64,000 nucleotides of DNA from Solobacterium sp. GTDB taxonomy: Bacteria; Bacillota_I; Bacilli_A; Erysipelotrichales; Erysipelotrichaceae. Both the position numbers and the translations under genes were made by a program. Below the pieces are notes generated by a model. That model saw nothing but the letters and a program-made list of their open reading frames with translations. It made no database searches and was not told the DNA's origin. The stretch covers positions 1 through 64,000 of the forward strand of contig JAKVKC010000010.1 of NCBI GenBank assembly GCA_022486705.1. Reading direction: 5' to 3'. This document shows positions 55,365 to 64,000 of the stretch, piece after piece (position 1 is the first letter of the stretch; each line of letters starts with the position of its first letter).

Positions 55365-57452
55365 ATGCGTAAATTTGCCCACTTTGTAGTGAAATTCCGC
55401 AAAATGATCCTAGTGATAGCTGTCGCTCTGCTGATTCCAAGCGTGATCGGTGCTGCTTCCACGAAGATCAATTACGATATCCTGACGTATCTTCCTTCAG
55501 ATCTTGATTCAATGCAGGGAGAGCAGTATTTGGAAAATGATTTTGATCTGGCAAGTTCAGCCATGATCACAGTCGAAAATATGCCGACTGCACAGCTGAT
55601 GGATATGAAGGAAAAGATATCTCAAGTCGATGGGGTATCAGATGCGTTCTGGATCAGCGATGTCATGGATGTGACGATACCAAGCGATATGCTGCCGTCA
55701 GAACTTCATGATTTTATGTTCAACACAGACAATGGAGCGACGATGCTGATCGTTCGCTTCAATGAGCCTGGTTCTTCAGATCTGACGATGAATGCTTTTA
55801 AAAAGATCAAGACGATCTGTTCCAATGAAGCATATATCGGCGGTCTGTCAGTGATCCTGCAGGATACAAAATCAATTGTGGATCAGGAGATGCCTTATTA
55901 TATCCTGATTGCGGTTGCTGCCTGCATTGCCGTACTGTGGATGGGCATGAAATCCAATGCAGTACCATTCATCTTTATGATCGGATTGATCTTCCCGATC
56001 ATCTACAACTTTGGCACCAATATCATCTTCGGCCAGATCTCTTATATTACGGAAGCTCTGGCAACGGTACTGCAGCTGGGCGTGACCATGGACTATTCGA
56101 TCTTCCTGCTGCATCGCTATGAAGAAGAGAGACGTGTCAGCAGCACCGATGAAGAAGCGATGGAACGTGCCATTGTCAATACAGGTGTCTCTATCAGTGC
56201 TTCTTCTTTGACAACGGTTGCTGGCTTCTTGGCACTCTGTACGATGCGGCTGACATTGGGAACAGATATTGGCCTTGTTATGGCCAAAGGCGTGATCCTA
56301 GGTGTTCTCAGTACGGTCACAATCCTGCCTGCACTGCTCTTATGCATGCGCAAGTGGGTCGCACACAGAGAACATAAAACGATTATTCCGCGTCTCAGAA
56401 AGGCTTCATTCTTTGTCACAGATCATCCTAAGACAGTCATCGGTATCTTCCTTGCTGTCATCATCGTCTTTGGTCTGGCGTATCCGAAGGTGCAGCAGTA
56501 CTACACGCTGGGTGATTCGCTGCCGCAGGATATGACCGGCATTGTCGGCAATCAGAAGCTGAAAGAAGACTTCAATATGAATTCATCTTACTTTGTCATC
56601 GTCAATGACAATCTGAAGAAGGAAGACGTTGCCAATATGTCAAAAGAAATGGAAGACACAGAAGGCGTGACTTCAGTACTGTCGCTGGAGAAATTTGTCG
56701 GAGCAGGCATACCGGAAGATATGCTGCCGGATATTGCCAGCGATACATTCTATGCCAACGGGCATGAAATGATCCTGGTGAATTCACAGCTGAAAGCAGG
56801 TACCGATGAGATTGGCGAACAGATCAATACATTGAATTCCATTGTTAAGAAATATGACAGCCAAGGCTATATCACCGGTGAAGCACCGATGACCAAGGAC
56901 CTGGTAGAAATTGCCAATGTTGACTTCAACAATGTCAACTGGATCTCGATCCTTGCCGTCTTTGTCATTATAGCTATCAGCTTCAAATCATTATCAATTC
57001 CAGTCCTGCTGGTTGCCAGCATAGAATCAGCAATCGTGATCAATATGGCAATTCCATATTTCACCGGGACTGTGCTTCCGTTCATTGCCAGCATTGTCAT
57101 TGGGACGATCCAATTAGGCGCTACCGTAGACTATGCCATCTTAATGACAACAAGATTTGAAGAAGAACTTGCCAATGGACATACGAAAAAAGAAGCAGCA
57201 CAGATTGCGGCTGAATACAGTTCGCAGTCGATCCTAGCTTCCGGCCTGACCTTCTTCGGTGCCACGGTCGGTGTATCTCTTGTATCAAAAATGGCTCTTC
57301 TGCAGTCGATCTGTCTGCTGATTGCCAGAGGTGCCTTGATCTCAATGGCCGTGATCATCTTTGTACTGCCGTGTCTATTGATGCTGTTTGAACCATTGAT
57401 CAGAAAAACGACCCGTCATTGGGCTGAGCCGAAAGGAATGAACAAAAAATGA
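55365..57452 (+). CDS. MMPL/RND-superfamily exporter
   Basis: A 695-residue, roughly 12-helix transporter of the MmpL/YdfJ class, with an internal duplication. The two conserved segments are LGVTMDYSIFLLHRYEEERR and LGATVDYAILMTTRFEEEL, with the buried Asp-Tyr pairs used for proton coupling. Large extracytoplasmic loops follow helices 1 and 7. ATG 55365 has GGGAGGAAAG upstream; the ATG at 55332 lies in an operator. It is translationally coupled (ATGA) to the YhgE-like gene. The substrate, probably a lipid or hydrophobic drug, is unknown. Confidence 0.92.
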   Translation: MRKFAHFVVKFRKMILVIAVALLIPSVIGAASTKINYDILTYLPSDLDSMQGEQYLENDFDLASSAMITVENMPTAQLMDMKEKISQVDGVSDAFWISDVMDVTIPSDMLPSELHDFMFNTDNGATMLIVRFNEPGSSDLTMNAFKKIKTICSNEAYIGGLSVILQDTKSIVDQEMPYYILIAVAACIAVLWMGMKSNAVPFIFMIGLIFPIIYNFGTNIIFGQISYITEALATVLQLGVTMDYSIFLLHRYEEERRVSSTDEEAMERAIVNTGVSISASSLTTVAGFLALCTMRLTLGTDIGLVMAKGVILGVLSTVTILPALLLCMRKWVAHREHKTIIPRLRKASFFVTDHPKTVIGIFLAVIIVFGLAYPKVQQYYTLGDSLPQDMTGIVGNQKLKEDFNMNSSYFVIVNDNLKKEDVANMSKEMEDTEGVTSVLSLEKFVGAGIPEDMLPDIASDTFYANGHEMILVNSQLKAGTDEIGEQINTLNSIVKKYDSQGYITGEAPMTKDLVEIANVDFNNVNWISILAVFVIIAISFKSLSIPVLLVASIESAIVINMAIPYFTGTVLPFIASIVIGTIQLGATVDYAILMTTRFEEELANGHTKKEAAQIAAEYSSQSILASGLTFFGATVGVSLVSKMALLQSICLLIARGALISMAVIIFVLPCLLMLFEPLIRKTTRHWAEPKGMNKK

Positions 57453-59932
57453 AAAACACAAAGAAAATGATCCTTAGAACTGCTGCTGTCGGCATGACAG
57501 CATGCACCATGAGCATTGCTGTTCTGCCGATCCATGCAGATGACAGCGATACTGTTACCAAGAAAGAAGATGTATTTGCTGTCCTGAATACAGATGGAAC
57601 AGTGAATAAGACGACCGTCACAGATACACTGCACAGTGATACCGGCTTTCATAACTATAACGATGTATCGCATCTGAAAGATGCGCAGAATCTGAAGAGC
57701 ACGGATGAACTGACGAGATCCAGCGATGGATATGTATGGAATACAGAAGATACAGATATCTATTACCAGGGGACCTATGACAGTACGCTTCCATTGAGTG
57801 CGGCAATCAGCTATTCTCTGGATGGGAAAGAGATCAAAGAAGAAGATCTCCTTGGCCAGAGCGGGCACGTAAAGATCACGATCGATCTCACAAATACAAA
57901 GTATCAGTACTATCAGGTGAATGGCACTTCCTATAAAGTCGCACTGCCGATTGCTGCTGTTGCAGGCGCAATGTTCAGCAAAGATGTCTTCAGCAATGTT
58001 TCAATCAATGGCGGAGAAGTCACCTCAGATTCTTCACATGATATTGCCGCGTCTGTATCTCTGCCGGGAATGAAAGATTCCTTGGAAAAGATCTTTGTAG
58101 CAGGTACACTTTCTTCCTTAGATGCTTATCTGAATGATGAAATTGTCATTGAAGCAGATGCAAAGGAATATGAAGCACCTGAAATGATGATTGCAGCATC
58201 TTCCAATATCAGCGATTTAAAAGATGAACTGAAGGATACAGATCTTTCATCTGTATGGAATGATATTGATCAGCTGCAGAGCGCGACGGATGAGCTTGTG
58301 GCTGGGACAAAGTCGTTATATGACGGTGCTGGACAGCTCAGCGATGGTTCATCTTCTTTATCAGCAGGTACCGATGAACTTGTTTCCGGTGCGGCTGCTT
58401 TAGCTGATGGATCCAGTCAGCTCTCAGCCGGTGCAGATGCCTTGAGCGCAGGACTGGGACAGCTTTCTGCTTCCAGCAAGGAACTGAATGCCGGAGCTAA
58501 ACAGATCCAGGACAGTGTATTTGCAACGGCATCAAAAGAGATCAATGCCGATGCCAATGTCATTGCTTCTGGGAAGACATATGAACTAACAGCAGAGAAC
58601 TATGCGGATGATCTAGCAGAACTGCTGGAGATCAATGATGCCGAAAGAGCACAGGCAAAAGCACAGATCAAGAAAAGCTTGGATGATGCGGTCTCAGCAA
58701 AGACGGGCAGTGCAAGCAATCTGGATGACAGTACAGTCAATGCTCTGATCTATATGGCAGGTATCCATAGTACGGATGCCGGCTTCAATGCAGATCTTGC
58801 TTCACAGGCAGCCAGACTGATCTCAGCCCAGACGGTACAGAAATATGCTGCTGGTTATACATCAAAAACAGCAGCGATGCAGAATGCCAAAGTGGCTGCG
58901 ATCCTGAATGCTGTTGTGAATGCGAAAAAGAATGCATCGTATTCGCTGAGCGACAGTGAAACGGCAGTCACTAAAGCTCAGATCATTGCTGCAGCTAAGC
59001 AGCAGTCTGCCCAATTGAGCTCGCTGAGCGATGATGCAGTATGGACATATCTGATGAATAATCAATATATTGGTCTCTCAGACAGTACGGTGATTGCAGC
59101 TGCTTTCAAGAACAGTATTTCAGCATCACAGGTCTATGATGCGATTGCCGCACAATTGAAGTCCGCCAATTCTTCATTGAGCGATGCAGATATTGCTGCA
59201 ATGATCGCATATACCGCAGATACATATTCAGCTTTGGATGCTTCCTCGCTGAACAAAGCAGGAACTGCCATGAGCGATGCCGAAGCCGCCGCACTGGAGA
59301 TGCAGAACAGTGCTGCAGCAGAAGGACAGCAGAAGATCAAGAGCACCTTGAATGTATTGGTCGCTTCTTCTGATTCCTATCAGACAAGCAGTCAGGCGAT
59401 GAAAGAACTGCAGACATCATTGGATGGGCTCTGTTCCTTTACCGAAGGACTGAAGAAATATACCGATGGCGTTGATTCTGCCTACAGCGGATCGCAGACA
59501 TTGGCCTCTAAGACAGCAGAATTAGCCAAGGGTGCTTCTTCCCTGAGCCAAGGTGCAACGCAGCTGAAAACAGGCATTGACGCCTTATCAGCTGGCATCA
59601 ATACACTGAAAGATGGTTCTGAAACACTGATGAATGGTATGGCGCAGTACAGTGAAGAAGGCATATCCAAACTGACAGGATCATCAGAAACAAAGGATCT
59701 TAGAAATGCCACAGAACTGCTGGATCAGATCAAAAAGAATGGAGAAAGCTATAACAACTATTCTGGGATATCGGATGGAACGGAAGGAACAGTAAAGTTC
59801 ATCTATAAGGTCAAGACCGTAAAGACAGAAAAAGAAGATACGGCCTCTGCGTCAAATACGGATGTTACCCATGTAAATGACGGTTCCAATATCTTCTCAA
59901 GAATTGCGGATCTATTTATCTTCTGGAAATAA
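57449..59932 (+). CDS. YhgE/Pip-like exported coiled-coil protein
   Basis: An 827-residue exported protein with a signal peptide (cleavage near IHADD). Two segments (about residues 275-350 and 665-735) carry repeats of the form LSAGTDELVSGAAALADGS, the heptad-like Ala/Gly/Ser/Leu pattern of the YhgE/Pip family. Between them is a long helical insert rich in Ala, Ser and Asp. The C-terminus has one short hydrophobic stretch (IADLFIFW). Such proteins accompany MMPL exporters in Firmicutes and may form an adaptor across the wall; this role is inference. Confidence 0.75.
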   Translation: MKNTKKMILRTAAVGMTACTMSIAVLPIHADDSDTVTKKEDVFAVLNTDGTVNKTTVTDTLHSDTGFHNYNDVSHLKDAQNLKSTDELTRSSDGYVWNTEDTDIYYQGTYDSTLPLSAAISYSLDGKEIKEEDLLGQSGHVKITIDLTNTKYQYYQVNGTSYKVALPIAAVAGAMFSKDVFSNVSINGGEVTSDSSHDIAASVSLPGMKDSLEKIFVAGTLSSLDAYLNDEIVIEADAKEYEAPEMMIAASSNISDLKDELKDTDLSSVWNDIDQLQSATDELVAGTKSLYDGAGQLSDGSSSLSAGTDELVSGAAALADGSSQLSAGADALSAGLGQLSASSKELNAGAKQIQDSVFATASKEINADANVIASGKTYELTAENYADDLAELLEINDAERAQAKAQIKKSLDDAVSAKTGSASNLDDSTVNALIYMAGIHSTDAGFNADLASQAARLISAQTVQKYAAGYTSKTAAMQNAKVAAILNAVVNAKKNASYSLSDSETAVTKAQIIAAAKQQSAQLSSLSDDAVWTYLMNNQYIGLSDSTVIAAAFKNSISASQVYDAIAAQLKSANSSLSDADIAAMIAYTADTYSALDASSLNKAGTAMSDAEAAALEMQNSAAAEGQQKIKSTLNVLVASSDSYQTSSQAMKELQTSLDGLCSFTEGLKKYTDGVDSAYSGSQTLASKTAELAKGASSLSQGATQLKTGIDALSAGINTLKDGSETLMNGMAQYSEEGISKLTGSSETKDLRNATELLDQIKKNGESYNNYSGISDGTEGTVKFIYKVKTVKTEKEDTASASNTDVTHVNDGSNIFSRIADLFIFWK

Positions 59933-59948
59933 TAACTGCAAGCAAATG

Positions 59949-59983
59949 AGCCCTGAAAGCTGAAATATGCCGGAAGGGCTTTT
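59949..59983. terminator. Weak terminator between YhgE-like and phosphoesterase genes
   Basis: AGCCCT and AGGGCT can pair over a 20-nt internal region, followed by TTTT. It lies between convergent genes. The stem is short. Confidence 0.45.
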
Positions 59984-60887
59984 ATGATGCCGAAGCATCT
60001 GCGGAAGAAGGTGTGGATGCGGAGGAGGATGCAGCGCTCTCTGTGTGCTTCAGCTGATACATGACTACTTCTGCATCAGCTAAGAAGCGTACGTCCTTCT
60101 TTGTCGTGCCGACACCGTTGGTGATATCAAGCGTAAAGCTGTTTGAGACCGTATGGGTGCCGCGCAGATATTCTTTCGCTCCTTCCGGTTCATATAAGGC
60201 ACCGAAGAAGTAATAAGCCTGGCCGCCATGGGAATGACCCGCTAAGAAATAGTTGGTGATATCTGCCGGTACAGAAAGTGCAGTATCCGGGGTGTGGCAG
60301 ATCGTAATGACATAGGAATCACGGGATACAGTACTGTAGGCAGCATCAATATCCGGCTTGCCATTGACACTGCTGTCCAATCCGACAAGTGTGATAGAGC
60401 CTGAGCTCTGTTTATGAAGTGAGATCGACTGATTGTTCAGGACTTCAAAGTCAGAAGCCGCATAGATGCTGTTCACGGCAGCTTTCATTTCATCGCTGCG
60501 GTCATCGCTGTTGCCATAGACAGCATATTTGCCATAAGAAGCTTTTAAAGAAGAAAAAGCTTTGCTGAGAATGCTGCTGTCATTGTCTGAGAAAGAAGCT
60601 GCATCATCATAGAGATCGCCGCCGAAGAGGATCACATCCGGAGACAGTGCATTGATCTTATCGACCAGAGCATTCAGCCGTTCTTCATTAACGAATGTAC
60701 CGTAGTCAAGATCTGAGAAATATAGAATATTCATGCCATTCAGCTGTTCCGGAATATCAGCTGAAGAAAGTTCTTCATAGCGTGTGCTGATCCTCTTCGG
60801 TGCAAATATATAAACATCGGCTGTCATATATCCGCATAATCCAAGGATCAATGCAAGTACGATCAGTATCTTTGTTGTTGTTTTCAT
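59982..60887 (-). CDS. Membrane-anchored metallophosphoesterase (YkuE-like)
   Basis: A calcineurin-fold phosphoesterase of 301 residues, with an N-terminal membrane helix (about 6-26) and the catalytic domain outside. The motifs are SDLDYG (normally DxH), GGDLYDD, YGNSDDR (normally GNHD/E), CHTPD and AGHSHGG. The changes of His to Asp in the first motif and His to Ser in GNHD are unusual; GNCD variants with activity are known elsewhere. The C-terminus is a Ser/Ala tail. The substrate is unknown. Confidence 0.85.
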   Translation of the reverse strand: MKTTTKILIVLALILGLCGYMTADVYIFAPKRISTRYEELSSADIPEQLNGMNILYFSDLDYGTFVNEERLNALVDKINALSPDVILFGGDLYDDAASFSDNDSSILSKAFSSLKASYGKYAVYGNSDDRSDEMKAAVNSIYAASDFEVLNNQSISLHKQSSGSITLVGLDSSVNGKPDIDAAYSTVSRDSYVITICHTPDTALSVPADITNYFLAGHSHGGQAYYFFGALYEPEGAKEYLRGTHTVSNSFTLDITNGVGTTKKDVRFLADAEVVMYQLKHTESAASSSASTPSSADASAS

Positions 60888-60968
60888 TTCTTTTCCTTCA
60901 ATGAAAATATATTACCACAACCAAACACTTTCGGTATGGTATGATTGCAGTATTGAAAGAAGAGAGAA

Positions 60969-61733
60969 ATGCTGAAGAGCTATTATATATTTATGATGGA
61001 GACTTTGGTCCATCATGGCAGACCGGCCAAAGGTGCTGTAGATCTGCTGAATGCAATGAATCGCAAAGGAACACCATATATTATCCTGAGTGAGCAGAGC
61101 GGACGCACCAGAGAAGAAATGGTGCAGAAAATGGGCGCGGCAGGTTTCCGCGGCATGCATTCTTTAGATATCTATACCAGCAGCATGGCTGCAGCCGATT
61201 GGATCCGCTGGGTATATCCGCAGAAAAACAAAGCAGTGATGATCGGCGGCAAAGGCATGAAAGAAGCATTGGAAAAAGCTGACATTGAGATCAGCCATAT
61301 TTCACCGGACTGGCTGTTCTTGGGCATGAATACAAATCTGACATATATCGACTACTGCGATGCCCTGCAGGTCTTGGCAGAAGGTGCGCAGCTGATCGTG
61401 ACCGACGGCCGCCGAACAATGATTAAAGAAAATGCCGAAATGATCGGCAATGGATCCGTGGCGCATATGCTGGAGTATGCTTCACAGAAAGAAAGCATTT
61501 CTTTTGCCAGAGGTTCCGATCGTCTGCTCAAGCAGGGCATGAAGTACATCGATGTCATTCCGGAAAATATCACCTTGGTCGGAACGCATTTCAAAAAGGA
61601 TATTGCACCGGCAATTGCTTTAGGCATGACGACCGTCTATGTGACGCAGGGCACCAGCATTGCTGACCTTGGCATGAATGATGACTGCCATCCGGACTAT
61701 ATTGTTGAGGACCTGTTCGGATTGGCAAAGTAG
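60969..61733 (+). CDS. HAD-superfamily IIA (NagD-like) protein lacking the catalytic aspartates
   Basis: A 254-residue protein with the NagD layout. It starts YYIFMMETLVHHGRPAKGA, where active members have the catalytic DxDGT. Both Asp positions are Phe8 and Met10. The motif II region is IILSEQSGRT. The cap domain contains LFLGMNTNLTYIDYCDAL, and the last motif is VGTHFKKDIAPAIALGM (normally GDxxxTD). Loss of the nucleophile and acid suggests no phosphatase activity. AAGAGAG serves as ribosome binding site. It precedes the leuS T-box. Confidence 0.85.
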   Translation: MLKSYYIFMMETLVHHGRPAKGAVDLLNAMNRKGTPYIILSEQSGRTREEMVQKMGAAGFRGMHSLDIYTSSMAAADWIRWVYPQKNKAVMIGGKGMKEALEKADIEISHISPDWLFLGMNTNLTYIDYCDALQVLAEGAQLIVTDGRRTMIKENAEMIGNGSVAHMLEYASQKESISFARGSDRLLKQGMKYIDVIPENITLVGTHFKKDIAPAIALGMTTVYVTQGTSIADLGMNDDCHPDYIVEDLFGLAK

Positions 61734-61745
61734 ATGGATAGGCAG

Positions 61746-61773
61746 TTGAAAATGTACGCTGTTATGCTAGAAT
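61746..61773 (+). promoter_or_regulatory. leuS T-box promoter
   Basis: TTGAAA (61746-61751) and TAGAAT (61768-61773) are 16 nt apart, right before the T-box RNA. Confidence 0.6.
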
Positions 61774-61779
61774 AATCAT

Positions 61780-61982
61780 GCTGCAGTGAAAAAGAATAGT
61801 AGCAGATCTCAGCAGAAAAGAAAGACGGAGAAATGATGCGATCCGGAGTGCTGAAAGGTGTGAACTGAACTTTGGAGCAGAACGTGACAAGAGCGTTAAT
61901 CTTCTTGAGAGTGCGCATCTGAAGATGCGAACTAAGGTGGTACCGCGTAGATCAGCGTCCTTAGATACAGGATGCTTTTTTA
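61780..61982 (+). ncRNA. T-box leader, leucine-specific
   Basis: Stem I has AGTA (about 61798) and GAA, followed by CTG (61865-61867) and A, so the specifier is the leucine codon CUG. The T-box AAGGTGGTACCGCG is at 61934-61947. The terminator stem AGCGTCC/GGATGCT and a T-run follow at 61954-61982. Uncharged tRNA-Leu should permit leuS transcription. Confidence 0.93.
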
Positions 61983-62000
61983 TGCAAGGAGGGAATTGAT

Positions 62001-64000
62001 ATGTATGATCATGAAGCGATAGAAAAGAAATGGCAGAAATACTGGGCAGATCATAAGACGTTCCGGACAGATACGCATGATTTCTCTAAGCCGAAGTATT
62101 ATGCGCTGGATATGTTCCCATATCCATCCGGTGTCGGTCTGCATGCTGGACATCCGGAAGGATATACAGCAACGGATATCATCTGCCGTATGAAGCGCAT
62201 GCAGGGATACAATGTCCTGCATCCGATGGGCTTTGACAGTTTCGGTCTGCCGGCAGAGCAGTATGCCATTCAGACTGGACATCATCCGGAACAGTTTACG
62301 AAGGATAATATTGAAACATTCCGCAAACAGCTGAAAATGCTTGGCTTCAGCTATGACTGGGACCGTGAGATCAGTACGAGCGATCCAGACTTTTATCATT
62401 GGACGCAGTGGATCTTTAAGCTGCTGTTTGATAAGGGCTATGCAAAATGTGTTGAAATGCCGGTGAACTGGTGCGAAGAGCTTGGTACGGTATTGGCCAA
62501 TGACGAAGTCATTGACGGCAAATCAGAGCGCGGAGGATATCCCGTTGTCCGTAAGAATATGCGCCAATGGGTCATTGATATTGTTGCGTATGCGGAGAAG
62601 CTGCTGGAAGGCTTGGATACGATCGATTGGCCGGAATCGACTAAGGAAATGCAGCGCAACTGGATCGGCAAATCCGTCGGTGCTCATGTAACGTTTGGTA
62701 TTGCGGACAGGAGCGAGACATTTACTGTCTTTACAACGCGCTGCGATACATTGTTTGGCGCAACATACTGTGTGCTGGCACCGGAACATGAACTGGTCAA
62801 TGCCATCTGCAGTCCTGAACAGAAAGAAGCAGTAAAAGCTTACCAGAAAGAATGCGCTGGGAAATCAGATCTTGAAAGAACGGAAATGAATAAAGAAAAG
62901 ACCGGTGTATTTACCGGTGCTTATGCTATCAATCCAGTCAACGGCAAGAAGATCCCGATCTGGATCTCTGATTATGTGCTGGCTACCTATGGGACAGGTG
63001 CGATCATGGCCGTCCCGGCTCATGATGACCGTGACTATGCATTTGCTAAAAAATTCGGTCTGGAGATCATTCCGGTGCTGAAGGGCGGAGACGTCGAGAA
63101 AGAAGCCTATACGCAGGATGGGGTCCATATCAATTCTGGTTTTCTCAATGGCATGGGCAAGCAGGAAGCAATTGACGCAATGATCGCCTGGCTTACCGAA
63201 AAAGGTATTGGGAAAAAGCAGGTCAATTACCGTTTGAGAGAATGGATCTTTGCCCGGCAGAGATATTGGGGCGAGCCGATCCCAATCGTTCATATGGATG
63301 ATGGGAGAACAGTATCTTTATCCGAAGATCAGCTTCCGCTCCTGCTGCCGCCTGTCGATGATTATCGGCCTGGCAGGAATGGTGCTTCCCCATTGGAGAA
63401 AGCTAAAGATTGGGTCAATGTGACCATTGATGGCAAACCTGGCAGAAGGGAAACAAGTACAATGCCGGGATCGGCTGGAAGCAGCTGGTACTTTATGCGC
63501 TATATTGATCCGCATAATAAAGAGAAATTCGCTGATTATGATCTGCTGAAGCATTGGATGCCGGTCGATCTGTATATCGGCGGCCCGGAACATGCCGTCG
63601 GCCATCTGCTTTATGCAAGAATGTGGACGAGATTCCTGTATGATCAGGGACTTTGCCCAGTTGCGGAGCCATTCCAGAAACTTGTTCATCAGGGCATGAT
63701 CCTTGGTGCCAACGGCATCAAGATGGGCAAGAGATTTCCTAAATATGTGGTTGATCCAAATACGGTCGTCAAAGAATACGGTGCGGATACAATGCGTGTC
63801 TATGAGATGTTCATGGGTCCTCTGGAAGCCAGCAAACCTTGGAGCGATGCTTCATTGGATGGCACCAGAAAATGGCTTGAAAGAGTCTACCGTTTAGCAA
63901 CGACGGAAAGCATGATCACCGAAGAAGCTGTACCGGAACTGAACTACAGCTATAACTTCACGGTCAAGAAAGTGACCAATGATATTGAGACGCTGAACTT
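62001..64000 (+). CDS. leuS: Leucyl-tRNA synthetase (3' end outside the window)
   Basis: A class Ia synthetase for leucine, open to the end of the window (666 codons seen). It starts [19 protein letters not shown]. The HIGH signature is in [16 protein letters not shown] (about residues 41-56), and the editing domain has [21 protein letters not shown]. The KMSKS position reads [13 protein letters not shown], followed by [17 protein letters not shown]. The KMGKR form keeps the two key lysine/arginine positions. The ribosome binding site AAGGAGGG precedes ATG 62001. It is controlled by the T-box upstream. Confidence 0.97.
   Translation, partial: MYDHEAIEKKWQKYWADHKTFRTDTHDFSKPKYYALDMFPYPSGVGLHAGHPEGYTATDIICRMKRMQGYNVLHPMGFDSFGLPAEQYAIQTGHHPEQFTKDNIETFRKQLKMLGFSYDWDREISTSDPDFYHWTQWIFKLLFDKGYAKCVEMPVNWCEELGTVLANDEVIDGKSERGGYPVVRKNMRQWVIDIVAYAEKLLEGLDTIDWPESTKEMQRNWIGKSVGAHVTFGIADRSETFTVFTTRCDTLFGATYCVLAPEHELVNAICSPEQKEAVKAYQKECAGKSDLERTEMNKEKTGVFTGAYAINPVNGKKIPIWISDYVLATYGTGAIMAVPAHDDRDYAFAKKFGLEIIPVLKGGDVEKEAYTQDGVHINSGFLNGMGKQEAIDAMIAWLTEKGIGKKQVNYRLREWIFARQRYWGEPIPIVHMDDGRTVSLSEDQLPLLLPPVDDYRPGRNGASPLEKAKDWVNVTIDGKPGRRETSTMPGSAGSSWYFMRYIDPHNKEKFADYDLLKHWMPVDLYIGGPEHAVGHLLYARMWTRFLYDQGLCPVAEPFQKLVHQGMILGANGIKMGKRFPKYVVDPNTVVKEYGADTMRVYEMFMGPLEASKPWSDASLDGTRKWLERVYRLATTESMITEEAVPELNYSYNFTVKKVTNDIETLN

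Noticed and set aside
63721..63741. LeuS KMSKS reads KMGKR
   Set aside because: The positions needed for transition-state binding are still basic, and I believe this variant exists in other Firmicute LeuS proteins, so it is not a sign of loss.

Overview
The window is a chromosomal stretch of a low- to mid-GC Firmicute. The evidence is EzrA, two tRNA-sensing T-box leaders (valS, leuS), an L20-type attenuator in front of infC-rpmI-rplT, L27 with the N-terminal extension removed by Prp, strong AGGAGG ribosome binding sites, a lysine riboswitch and a WXG100/EssC-type locus. Gene content and base composition would fit an Erysipelotrichia-like lineage, but no rRNA is present and the placement is inference. 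I see no insertion sequence, prophage, integrase or CRISPR array.

Layout. 0-5.2 kb: rpsD (minus strand), then ezrA, a NifS-like desulfurase and thiI (4-thiouridine synthesis). 5.2-9.3 kb: rplU-prp-rpmA with a leader, then obgE, ruvA and ruvB. 9.3-13 kb: an SRAP protein, a small membrane protein and T-box-valS. 13-17.5 kb: an alpha/beta hydrolase-like protein lacking its nucleophile, then pyruvate phosphate dikinase carrying a histone-H1-like Lys/Ala tail, directly followed by a gene for a pure H1-like repeat protein. 17.5-24 kb: glpK and rimP-nusA-ylxR-infB-rbfA (no ylxQ). 24.1-30.3 kb: a compact type VII-like locus (two WXG100 proteins, an Ig-domain lipoprotein, an FtsK/EssC-like ATPase and an EsaB-like protein). 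30.3-32.95 kb: a polar amino-acid ABC transporter under a lysine riboswitch.

33-39.2 kb: truB-ribF, an RNA m5C methyltransferase, a long RelA/SpoT-domain protein, an Asp23-family protein, and infC-rpmI-rplT. 39.2-45 kb: tRNA-Glu(CUC) with an unusual T-loop directly before a FemX/MurM-family ligase, then a MurJ-like flippase and a class A PBP. 45-54.6 kb: DegV, a membrane glycosyltransferase, dnaE, a two-component system, a TrmN6-like methyltransferase and a degenerate M20-like membrane protein. 54.6-60 kb: a TetR regulator divergent from an MMPL exporter and a YhgE-like partner, with three palindromic operators between them. 60-64 kb: a metallophosphoesterase, a HAD-fold protein lacking its catalytic aspartates, and T-box-leuS, which runs off the window.

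Recurrent themes: a metabolic enzyme fused to a histone-like tail beside a tandem-repeat histone-like gene; several enzyme-fold proteins whose catalytic residues are replaced; and at least five genes with no Shine-Dalgarno sequence whose -10 element ends only 6-10 nt before the ATG, suggesting leaderless transcripts.
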